From Neocallimastix lanati (nom. inval.) (lineage: Eukaryota > Neocallimastigomycota > Neocallimastigomycetes > Neocallimastigales > Neocallimastigaceae), in assembly GCA_016946835.1 (NCBI GenBank), contig JACVTC010000083.1:802001-866000 (forward strand): DNA of 64,000 nt, written 5' to 3'. The position numbers were made by a program, and so were the translations under genes. A model generated the notes under the pieces. It was given only the letters and a program-made list of their open reading frames with translations, searched no databases and was not told the DNA's origin. Each line of letters opens with the position of its first letter. Position 1 is the first letter of the stretch. Positions 54,866 through 64,000 of this stretch are shown piece after piece.

Positions 54866-54885
54866 GAACGCCCCTTCTTTAGACA
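54866..54885 (-). other. Element B polypurine tract
   Basis: Minus-strand AAAGAAGGGGCG abuts the 3' LTR (separated by TTC), the expected plus-strand priming tract. Confidence 0.65.
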
Positions 54886-55035
54886 TGACTTCGTCCCTTG
54901 AAATTAAAATGGAACAAAGTTAATATATATATATTATTATTATTTTATAATAATTTTTTTTATAAATTTTTTTTTTTTTTTATAATAATAAATTTTTTCT
55001 ATAATTTTTTTTTTTTTCTATAAATTTTTTTAATA

Positions 55036-55066
<31 letters not shown>

Positions 55067-55091
55067 TATATATTTTTTTATAATATTACTC

Positions 55092-55129
<38 letters not shown>

Positions 55130-55168
55130 TAAAAATTTTTTTTTTTTTAAAAAATTAATTTTGTTTCT

Positions 55169-57730
55169 TTAATCTTTAAATTCAATAAAGTTAGTAATAT
55201 AAGGAATAACATTTTTTAAATGAATGTTTCTTTCTGCTATTTCGTTAGTTATTGGATCACAAACAGTGACTGTGTTAAATTGTTGTTTCACAATTTTTAA
55301 AGGTCCTAAAAAGTATGGATCCAATTTTCTTCTATTAAAATTTCTGATTAATACTAAATTTCCAGGTCTAAAAGAACTTCGGAGTCGTTTTATTTGTTTC
55401 CTTCTATCACTCCACAATTTATTTGCTGTTTCTATATTTTCTATTGCTTCCTTTATCCATTGATTATGATTTATGAATTTCCTGATATAATATTCTTCTT
55501 CAGTTTCCTCAGGAAGTCTTTCATCCATATTAATAGTAAGTCCAAATGGTTGTAAGTCTCTTCTACCGTATAGTAATTCGAAACTACTATACTTAGTCAC
55601 TTCATTTCTACACGTCCTAAGTGCCCATAATGCACTTGGTAGAAGATCATCCCATTCCTTGTCATTACTTCCTAGAATCCTTAAGTATTTAGAGATTTCC
55701 CGGTTACGATTTTCTACCTCACCATTTGACGCAGGATGATATGTACTAATATAATGTACATAAACATCATTCAAATCTAAAAAAGTCTTGGTTTTATCCG
55801 CTACAAATTGTGGTCCATTATCTGTTATTAATAATTCAGGAATTCCATGTCTTGCAAAAACATTAGTGAGAAATCTTATAACATCTTCTGATTCTGTTTT
55901 TTTCAATGGCTCCGCTTCTACCCATTTGGTTAGGTAATCTACTAAAACTATTATATATCGGTTTCCACGCTTTGTTCTGTATAATGGTCCAATTAAATCT
56001 AATCCAACTCTAGAAAATGGTAGACCAGGTGGAGTAGCCAAATCTTCAGGATAGCTATTCGTTGGCTGAGGTTTGCAAGTTTGGCAATTATGACAACATT
56101 TAATAAATAATTTGATATCTTTGATCATACCTTTCCAGTAAAAATCTCTTCTCAGTCTATGATAGGTTTTATAAATGCCCTCATGTCCTATAGTATGAGC
56201 TGCATTTATTAATTTCCATTTTTCTTCTTGATTGTTGATAACTTTCCTTAATATATTATTTTGTTTATAATATAGTATATTATCTATTTTAACAAATTTT
56301 TGATTAATATAATTTTCTAAAAAATTATTTAAACAATTTCCACTATCCACAACATTATTGTTATTATTGTCATCAACTTTATTATTGTTATTATTAATAT
56401 TATTATTACTATTATAAGGATCATTAATATTAATAAATATATTATTAATTTCTTCTTTTTTATCTTTATTATTATTTTCTAAAATTTTATATTCATCAAT
56501 TTTTTCATTTAGTATTCTTGTATTATTAACGCTATTAATAATAATATTATTTTTATCTTCATTATTTAGATTTTTATTGACATCCTTATTTTCATTATTT
56601 AAATTTTTATTTTTATTTTTATTTTCATTATCCTCAATATTAATTTTATTTTTGACTTTATTGTTATTTTCCTTAATAGTAAATTTATTTTTATTATTTT
56701 TGAAAGTGAATTTATTAATGTTTTCATTAATAATATTTTTATTATTATTTTCATTTGTAATATTTGTAATTTTGCTTTTATCTTTAATATTATCTCCATT
56801 ATTTATTAACTTTTCCTTTAAATCATTTTTATATTTTCCAACGTTATTAGTTTCTTTGTTTTGGTTATTAAATAACCCCTCCCCCTCCTTAAAATTGTTA
56901 TTAATATTTAAAGAATTTTTATTGCCATTGATATTAATTTTATAATCTTTTTTAACAGACATTCTAGATAAAGCATCAGCAACTACGTTTTTCTTACCTT
57001 CTTCATATTTAACATTAATTTTTAAAGTACTAAATTCTGTTATCCATCTTACATGGCGACTGGAAGTAGGTTCCTTATTATTAAAAATATAAACTAATGG
57101 TTTGTGGTCAGTAAAAAGAATAGTTTCAAAACTATTGCCTGTAAGAAAAGGTTTAAATTTTTTTACACAATAGAAAGCAGCTAGACCTTCAAGTTCTGTT
57201 ATACTATAGTTGTTTTCAGCGTTAGATAGAGTTCTACTTTCATAATATAAGGGTTTTTCAACGTTATTATCATCAAGTTGTAAAAGTGCTCCTCCAATAC
57301 CCGCTTTTGATGCATCAGTATGAATTATAAATGGCTTATTAAAATTAGGAGGTGATAAAATTGGAGCTTTAACTAGTTGAGTTTTTAAATATTCAAAGGC
57401 TATGTTACATTCAGTAGACCAAATAAAAGGAGTATCTTTCTTAGTTAGTTCATATAAGGGTTTAGCAATTTGAGCAAAATTACTAATAAATTTCCGGTAG
57501 TACCCAATTGCTCCAAGGAATGAACGTAATTGTTTAATATTAGTAGGAGGTAACCAATTAGTAATTATTTCAATTTTAGAAATCATAGGTTTAATACCTT
57601 TAGTTGATAGAGTGTGACCTAATAAATCGACTTCTTCTTGAAAGAAGTGGCATTTTTCAAAATTGACTTTCAGTCCATTATTATTAAGAATTTGGAATAC
57701 TTTTTCAATGTCTTTTACGTGTTGTTCCAA
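55169..57730 (-). pseudogene. Element B pol, C-terminal part (end of reverse transcriptase, RNase H, integrase)
   Basis: 853 codons from the point where the frame resumes after the YIDD box. RNase H has D139 (IIHTDAS), E181 (TELEG), D208 (FTDHKP) and D252 (VVADALSRM). A 210-residue Asn/Lys-rich stretch (about 260-470) separates it from the integrase. The integrase has H512, H516, C546 and C549, then D578, D637 and E673 (D-D-35-E complete) and a GPY/F-like C terminus (YFLGPLKIVKQQFNTV). No chromodomain. This part looks intact; the break lies upstream. Confidence 0.88.
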
Positions 57731-59625
57731 CGAACTAGAATAAAAACTAAATCATCAATATAGATAAAAACACATACACCAATTAGATCAAAGAAAATTC
57801 TATTCATCTCCCTTTGGAAGGTTGCGGGAGCATTACAAAGACCAAACGGCATGACTTCAAAATTAAAATTGCCATACAAAGTAGTAAAACATGTAATATC
57901 TTTATCATCAGGATGCATCGGAATTTGATGATATCCTGAAAATAAGTCAATCGTAGATAATATTGTGGTATCACCACTGATATAATAAAGTATGTCATCA
58001 ATAAGAAGAAGAGCATATGCATCCTTTAAAGTACAGTTATTAATCTTCCTATAATCAACACACATTCTAACTTGTCCATTTTTCTTCGGAACAAGTACAA
58101 CGGGGGAAGACCACGGAGAACTAGAAGGAACTATTAATTTATTATTAATTAATTTAATTAATTCTTTTTTTAATGCGTCAGCTTGTACTTTTGAAACACA
58201 ATATGCGCGTTGTTTTATGGGTTCTGTTCCAGGAATTAAATTTATTCTGTGTGGATATAATTTTGAGGATCCCAAATCATCAGTTTTTAACGCTAGTACA
58301 CTAATGTATTCTAAAAATAAATTTTCAACACTTGATTTTAGATGTTCTTGTAGTTTATTAATAATAGAATAAATCATCTCAAATTTTGTCTTAGTATCGT
58401 TAATGGGTACGTTATCTTTATTGTCTATTACTTCATTTGTTATGACTAAAAGTGCTGGTATTAAATAAGTATTAATATTGTGTAATTTATTTTTATATTC
58501 TTTATCATTTATTTTAGCTTTAAGTAATTTAGAAGGTTCATTTATTTCATCATTAAAATTTCTTTCTGAAATGTTTTTAGGTGAATTGTGAGAATTTAAT
58601 TTTGACATATCAATATTAATATTTTCAATATTTATTTTAGGATTATTTATTTTTTTATAAATGATTTCGTTATTTTTATTTTCAATCTTATTTATTTGTT
58701 CAGTAATTATTTTAGGATTATTTATTTTATTATTAGAGATATCATTATTATTTTTTTCAATATTATTTAAATTTGAATTAATATTATTATCAATTATAAC
58801 ATCAAGAAAACATGATGGATCATCTTTAAAATTATTAATATGAATATTTGGAATATCAGATTCCACATAAATAAAGAAGGTATTATTATCATTATTATTT
58901 ATATCCAACTCATCATTTAATTTATTTTCATTAATGTCAGAACATTCATCACTTAAACTATCATCATTATTATTTTCATCTAATTCTTGATCACCTTCAT
59001 TTGTTTCATCAGTAGGTTTAAGATTAACATCATAAAATAATGAGGCTAGTTTAACAAAATTATTATCATCATCAATATGATACAGAGTATCATTTACTAA
59101 GTTTATATCAAAACGATTTCTTTTTAAAGTATCAACACCAATTAATATATCAAATATATCATCTTTCTCTATTTTTCTAAAATAATCTACAAATGTGTAA
59201 TTTCCAATAGTTATTGATAATTCATAAATATCAGAGTCAATAGAATTATTTGAATAAACTTGAAAAATCTTCTCTGATATTCTTCCAATAGGATTTTTAT
59301 TAATATTATATTTTTTTAGAGCTGAGGATGTAATTAAATTTACACTAGCACAAGAGTCAAGGAATATTTCTACTGGTTTTTTATCAACTGTTCCTTTGAC
59401 TTTAATCACCTTGTGCTGACTTATAATATTCATAACATTAATTAGCGAAGTATTTGCTTTTGTTGTATTATTCCCTTTTCCTTCTGTTAAACGTAAAGCT
59501 TTAGTAAATTCTGATCTAAACTTTGGGAATAAGTCTAATAAGTAAACTAGTTTTGTTATTACTTCAGTTGAAGCTACCTCCTTAATTAAATCATTTATTT
59601 TATATTCTTCAAAAGTTTCCATCAT
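57715..59625 (-). pseudogene. Element B pol, protease and reverse transcriptase
   Basis: 636 codons. FPKFRSEFTKALRL aligns with SPKVRSQVSQGLKL in element A, then the protease active site IFLDSCASVNLIT, an Asn/Asp-rich spacer of roughly 250 residues, and reverse transcriptase motifs LIVPSSSPWSSPVVLVPKK, VRMCVDYRKIN, FSGYHQIPM, VMPFGLCNAPATF and YIDDLV. Immediately after YIDD the frame shifts at a five-base run (57,742-57,746), and the next segment continues one frame back. A single missing base explains it, either a real mutation or a homopolymer sequencing error. Confidence 0.85.
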
Positions 59626-59759
59626 TTTAATGTGTTTTTCCGGTTTATTAAATTCTTGAGTGATGGCTATTTTATTATTATTTTCTTCACTTAATATTTC
59701 TTTTATTTTTTCCTTTTTATGAATTTTTTTAGCATTCCTTATATTGGTTGATTAATTAC

Positions 59760-60701
59760 CTAAAGGTCAAGGTAATTTAATTTATTTGTATCTATATTAT
59801 TATTATCCTTATCTTGTAATATATTATTTTTCGGAGAATTATTATTATGTATTTCTTTTTTCTTAGCTATTAAATTTTCATTATTTTTAGAGTTAGTAAT
59901 ATTACTGTGTTTTTTATTATTTATTTCTGTATCTGTTAGAGAAATATTATCATGAATTTCAATTATATCATTAAAAGAAACATTTTTATTATTAGTTTTT
60001 GGAATATTTTTTTCATTAATTATATCAAATTTTCTAATAGTGTTATTTATTTCTTCATTATTTGGGAAATCATTAGTTGTCACATTAATTTCTTCCGTTT
60101 CCATATTTGAGTTTGTAGATTTATTAATTTTATTATTTAATTTACTTTGAATCTTCTTTTTTATTGCAGGTGTGATAATTGGGACAGGATTATCTGTTAA
60201 CTTTTTCTTAACTTCTTTTAGAAAAGGAGTTGATTTTGAGTTATTTTTATTTCCTTTTCTCTGAACCACTGCCGCAATTTCCTCTACTTCATCATTATCA
60301 TTGAAATCATTATTATATTCATTTATTTCATCATTTTCAATATTATTTTCTTTATTGTTAAAATAATAAATATTACTATTTTTTTCCATGTAATTTTGAT
60401 TATTAGAATAATCAGGATAATTATTATATTTATTAACTTCATCTTCATAATAATCATTATGCATTAAATGTTCATTATTATTATCATAATTATTCTCATT
60501 TAATTTTATATTATTAGAAAAGTTATTATTTTCAACATTATTATTATATTTATTGTTGTTTATAATTTCGCCCTCCATTTTAAAATTGTTTTTATTATTA
60601 ATATTGTTAATATTATTTATATTATCATTATCACTTGTATAATTATTAATATTTTTAAAATTATTATATATAACATTGTTAGGAGAATTATCATAATTCA
60701 T
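59760..60701 (-). pseudogene. Element B gag-protease linker region
   Basis: 313 codons, mostly Asn/Asp/Lys/Glu low complexity, with one conserved island: KKKLTDNPVPIITPAIKKK near residues 165-185, matching SLKDNPTPITTPAIRK in element A. Upstream (60,702-60,916), the -1 frame from the gag slip site is open for about 70 codons but ends at TGA one base out of frame with this segment, beside a seven-base T run at 60,713-60,719. A second frame change, near 59,740-59,765, separates it from the protease segment. Confidence 0.7.
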
Positions 60702-60912
60702 GTTGCTATTAATTTTTTTATTTTGTCACTATCATTATTATAATTATATTTTCCATTATCATTATAAAGAATTTTATTAGTTTCCGTTATATGATTATTA
60801 TTATTTAAATCTAATGAATATGTTAAATTCACATATTCGTTATTATTGTTTTTATTATAGTTAATATTTTGTTGATTGGTTTGTTTAGTGGAAGTTATCC
60901 TTCTCGCAATAT

Positions 60913-62106
60913 TTAGTTTAAATGATTATTATTAAGAAGTCCTTTTTCCTCCATTTCTGCTAATTGCTTAAATGTATAAGGGCATTTATTACTCTTGTGT
61001 CCTTCTTGGTAACAACGATGGCAATATAATGTAGAATTTGGGCTGTTTAAATCTAACCCTTGTTGAATTCTATTTTGAATGTCGGAGTTATTAATAAATT
61101 GTTCTTTTCTATTTTTTATATACGGATTTTTGATTTGATTATTTTGATCATGATAATTATTATATCCTTGAATATTATTATAATTATTTTGTGGAACTCC
61201 AGCATTATAATTATTAGTTCCATTGTTTATATAATTAAAATTATTATTTCTTCTATTACTGCTATTATTAAAATTATTTATATTTCCATTTGTACGGTAG
61301 TTACCATAAGGATTATTGAGTGTAGCTCTATTTGGATTATATAAATTAAAATTATTACTATTATTAAAAGAATATCCATTATTATTAGTATTCCAGTTAT
61401 TATTGTTAATCATATTTTTATTTTGTTGATAATTATTTCTTGGTTCTACATTAAAATAATTAAATGTAGGATTTCTATTTCTTCTTGGGAAACTAGTATT
61501 TTGAGTCAACATAGATAAATTTCTAATATTTCTTTTATTGTTAGTTGTTCTAATTTGATATTCTTCATTACTATTATTATTATCTGGTTTGTTCCATTCC
61601 TTCTCTGCTTCTTCAGCCGTTTCAGCAATTTCATAAGCTTCATTCAAGGAATCACATTTAGACATAAATACTTGAGAATAAGCAAAATTCCTTGACTTTA
61701 TAGCGTTCCTATAAGTTTTTACTGAAACAATTTTTTGGTAGTCTCTTGAAAGATCGTGATATAATCTTCTATATCTATCATTAAAAGTTTTTATTGTTTC
61801 ATTTTCTTTAATTTTTAATCCTTGAAGGTAGGTCAACTTATCTCCTTCGGTAATTCCAAGATGTTCTTCTACTGCCTTTTGAATTTCCTTAAGAGAAGGG
61901 TACACACCTGTTCTTTTATTTATTAGTCTTCTTAAAACGGCTTTAGTATTTGAATCCACAGCTTCAGAAGCCCAAGTAAAAATTCTTTCCGGGTCTTTTA
62001 TATTGCAAACTCTCATTAAGTTGCTAAGGTCTTCAATCCAATCCACTACATTATTTTCATAGTCTTCTAACATAGGGAGGACTTTATAGATTTTCAAAGA
62101 ATCCAT
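60913..62106 (-). CDS. Element B gag
   Basis: 397 codons, apparently intact. The capsid-like N-terminal half contains YENNVVDWIEDLSNLMRVC, YPSLKEIQKAVEEHLGI and TIKTFNDRYRRLYHDL, then AYEIAETAEEAEKEW. A long Asn/Tyr-rich segment follows (about residues 215-345). The zinc knuckle CHRCYQEGHKSNKC (CX2CX4HX4C) lies near residue 370. The reading frame ends CAT TTA AAC TAA, overlapping the slip site. Confidence 0.88.
   Translation of the reverse strand: MDSLKIYKVLPMLEDYENNVVDWIEDLSNLMRVCNIKDPERIFTWASEAVDSNTKAVLRRLINKRTGVYPSLKEIQKAVEEHLGITEGDKLTYLQGLKIKENETIKTFNDRYRRLYHDLSRDYQKIVSVKTYRNAIKSRNFAYSQVFMSKCDSLNEAYEIAETAEEAEKEWNKPDNNNSNEEYQIRTTNNKRNIRNLSMLTQNTSFPRRNRNPTFNYFNVEPRNNYQQNKNMINNNNWNTNNNGYSFNNSNNFNLYNPNRATLNNPYGNYRTNGNINNFNNSSNRRNNNFNYINNGTNNYNAGVPQNNYNNIQGYNNYHDQNNQIKNPYIKNRKEQFINNSDIQNRIQQGLDLNSPNSTLYCHRCYQEGHKSNKCPYTFKQLAEMEEKGLLNNNHLN
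60916..60922 (-). promoter_or_regulatory. Candidate -1 ribosomal frameshift heptamer (T TTA AAC), element B
   Basis: Same heptamer as element A and directly before the gag stop. The -1 frame stays open for about 70 codons. Only a weak GAAG/CTTC hairpin is visible downstream. Confidence 0.6.
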
Positions 62107-62135
62107 GTTTATTATTATTATTATTATTAGTATTA

Positions 62136-62166
<31 letters not shown>

Positions 62167-62276
62167 ATAAAATTTTTTTTTTTTTTTTTTTATAATTTTT
62201 TTTTTATAATTTTTTTTTATAATTATTATTTATTTAATTTTTATACTATATTTTCACGATATTTTCCTGCTTGCTT
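62107..62276. other. Element B leader
   Basis: Short leader dominated by T runs on the plus strand (A runs in the transcript), with GCTTGCTTCGCC next to the primer-binding site. No structure as in the element A leader. Confidence 0.6.
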
Positions 62277-62294
62277 CGCCCGGATTCTCCACCA
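62277..62294 (-). other. Element B primer-binding site
   Basis: Eight nt inside the 5' LTR the minus strand reads TGGTGGAGAATCCGGGCG, complementary to a tRNA 3' end CGGATTCTCCACCA. Similar to, but not the same tRNA as, element A. Confidence 0.75.
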
Positions 62295-62302
62295 AAAATG
62301 GT

Positions 62303-62840
62303 TGATACAATTAATTTAAAAAGTATCATAAAATATGGGAAAAGCAAGAGGGAATTAATCAAGAAATATTGTATTTATGAAATAGTATAATAATTATTAT
62401 ATATTTATATAATACACTCAAATTATTATTTTAGAATATAATGTTCATTTTATTATGTTTATTTATTAAAATTATTCATTTTATTATATTTATTTATTAA
62501 AATAATTATTCACTATTATTCATTCTCAATTAATACATTTCAATAAAAATAAAAACACAACATTTTTTTTATAATTAAAACTTCCTAACTAATTTTTATC
62601 TTATTATTCTCTATATTATTATTATTTTAAATTTGTACTTATTATATAATTAATTATATTATATATATTTTTTATAATAAACTTATATTAATAATAAAAT
62701 AATAAAATAATTTTATAATATTATATCTTATTAAATATTAATTTTAACTTATTTAGAAAATATTAATAATAAAATTATTTACAATAATATTTAAAATAAT
62801 AATTATATCACTTTACATTCATATTATATATCTCGTATCA
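62303..62840 (-). repeat. Element B 5' LTR
   Basis: 538 bp, TG...CA, paired with 54,333-54,865. Confidence 0.9.
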
Positions 62841-62843
62841 AAT

Positions 62844-63632
62844 TGTTATGGTTCGGGTTTTATTAGAATTTTTATTTAATTATTTATTTTTAATATTTTT
62901 CTGTCTACATTTTAATTATTGAAAAACTTCACTTATTTATACTTTTTGAAAAAAAATAAATATGTAAAGCCTTTCTACATTTTATTATCATATTTAAAAA
63001 AAATATTTACTATTACTAATTACTTAAAATTTTATATTAATTTAAATTAACTAATTCATAAGTATTTTTTTTTTAATAAATTTTGTTTACATAATTTTAT
63101 ATTATTTTTCATATACTAAAACTAAATTATTTAATATATACGAAAAGTAACAAACAAAATTTAAAAAGATTTTACAGAAAAATAAAGTTATTTTAATCAA
63201 GAATGTTAATATAATATTCTTATATTTTATATAAAATAAATTTAAAAACTATAATATATTTAATATTTATTATCAATTAAGATTTGATTTTATTTGTGGG
63301 AAATAAAAAATATTAAATAATCAATTTAAAAATAAAATAAAATACTAAAAAAAATACAAGTTTAATATTGATACAATATAATAATAATATAATAATATAT
63401 TTGAAAATAAAAATAAAATATTAATATTGATAATAAACACTTTAATAAAATAATAAAATTTAAGGTTAAATTATAGATATTGATATTAATAATAAAAATA
63501 TAGAATTATTGATAATATTTTAAAAACTTTTAATAAAAATATAAAAAAAAAATATATTTAGAAAATATTTTAGTATAGAAAATATAGTAAAGTAATATTA
63601 AGTAAAGAATAATATAATGGATTCTAAAGTAT
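62844..63632 (-). repeat. A-family LTR, truncated copy
   Basis: Starts TGTTATGGTTCGGG four bp from element B and follows the A LTR until ATTCTAAAGTA, then stops inside the terminal hairpin. The left hairpin arm is present and the right arm and final 50 bp are missing. Confidence 0.8.
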
Positions 63633-64000
63633 GTTAAGATAATAACTGAATTTCAATTTCAATTTCAATTTCAATAATTCAGTTATTTGAATTTCAATAT
63701 TAAAAAATAATAATATAATAATTATTACTAAATTAACTTTATTAAAATATTTAGGAATTAGTCTAGGCCAACTAATTACTAAATATTGTTAACATATTGA
63801 AATTAATATATATTAAATAATGTAAACACGTGATTGTCATATTAAATTAATTTCTACATATTATATTCTTATATTTTATTTATATTAAATATTTATATTA
63901 CTATCTTACTTTATATTATCAATATCAAACTTATATTAATACTATTACATATTCATATTAATAATTAATATTTTAATAATTAATTATTTTATATAAATAC
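63633..64000. repeat. Inverted relative of the element E LTR region
   Basis: Opens with a TCAATT mini-repeat flanked by inverted arms (ATAACTGAATT/AATTCAGTTAT, 63,642-63,686). The rest, reverse complemented, resembles 40,500-40,900 (AGATAGTAATATAAAT, CACGTG, a GGCCTAG-type block). Divergent and cut by the window edge. Confidence 0.4.

Larger units (their letters stand above)
54333..62840 (-). mobile_element. Element B: full-length Ty3/gypsy-type LTR retrotransposon, second family
   Basis: About 8.5 kb with 533- and 538-bp LTRs, polypurine tract, primer-binding site, gag and a broken pol in Ty3/gypsy order. Coding relationship to element A is clear throughout, but LTRs and linkers are unrelated and Asn-rich expansions are far longer. 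Flanks are AATA left and AATT right, so no exact target duplication. An A-family LTR starts only 4 bp outside its right end. Confidence 0.92.

Overview
The window looks like nuclear DNA of a very AT-rich fungus, most likely an anaerobic gut fungus (Neocallimastigomycota). This is an inference from four things. The genes are clearly fungal (OPI1-like, GET5, GPI1, CCDC47). They have many short AT-rich introns with GTAAGT/GTATGT-type donors. Spacers are crowded with poly-A/T, (AAT)n and (AAAT)n arrays. Proteins and transposons carry Asn-rich expansions. I saw no prokaryotic, viral or organellar genes, no rRNA and no convincing intact tRNA gene.

Layout. 1-6.7 kb is gene-free spacer holding two families of small inverted-repeat elements built on a GCATTTCGC-type motif; one copy has a perfect 9-bp target duplication. 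6.7-8.6 kb (minus) is a three-exon OPI1-family regulator of phospholipid synthesis. 8.6-18.5 kb is spacer with isolated GC-richer islands that behave like SINEs or other retroposed RNAs (a poly-A tail, a 15-bp target duplication, a tRNA-like fold). 18.6-21.1 kb (minus) is an eight-exon CCDC47 homologue (ER multipass-protein insertion). 23.2-24.6 kb (plus) is a three-exon GET5 homologue (tail-anchored protein delivery to the ER). 28.3-28.9 kb (plus) is an unrecognised three-exon protein with two membrane segments. 29.2-35.0 kb (plus) is a thirteen-exon GPI1/PIG-Q gene (first step of GPI-anchor synthesis). Three or four of these five genes act at the ER membrane; I read no operon-like meaning into that.

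35.6-64 kb is a graveyard of Ty3/gypsy-type LTR retrotransposons, all coding on the minus strand. Element E (about 37.85-40.93 kb) keeps gag and protease only. Element A (43,639-52,634) is full length, with near-identical 832-836-bp LTRs, a 4-bp target duplication, primer-binding site and polypurine tract; its gag and pol are broken by three in-frame stops. Element B (54,333-62,840) is a second full-length family with 533-538-bp LTRs; its pol is broken by frame changes, two of them at homopolymers. Further A-type LTRs are stacked at 40.9-44.5 kb and one abuts the right end of B.

The most interesting shared signal: in all three elements gag ends directly on a -1 slippery heptamer (T TTA AAC in A and B, A AAA AAC in E), with the downstream protease/pol frame at -1. 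In A a GC-rich hairpin begins 8 nt downstream. A and B also share an unexplained motif (DNPxPIxTPAI) between nucleocapsid and protease, and an unusual D-S-C protease active-site triad.
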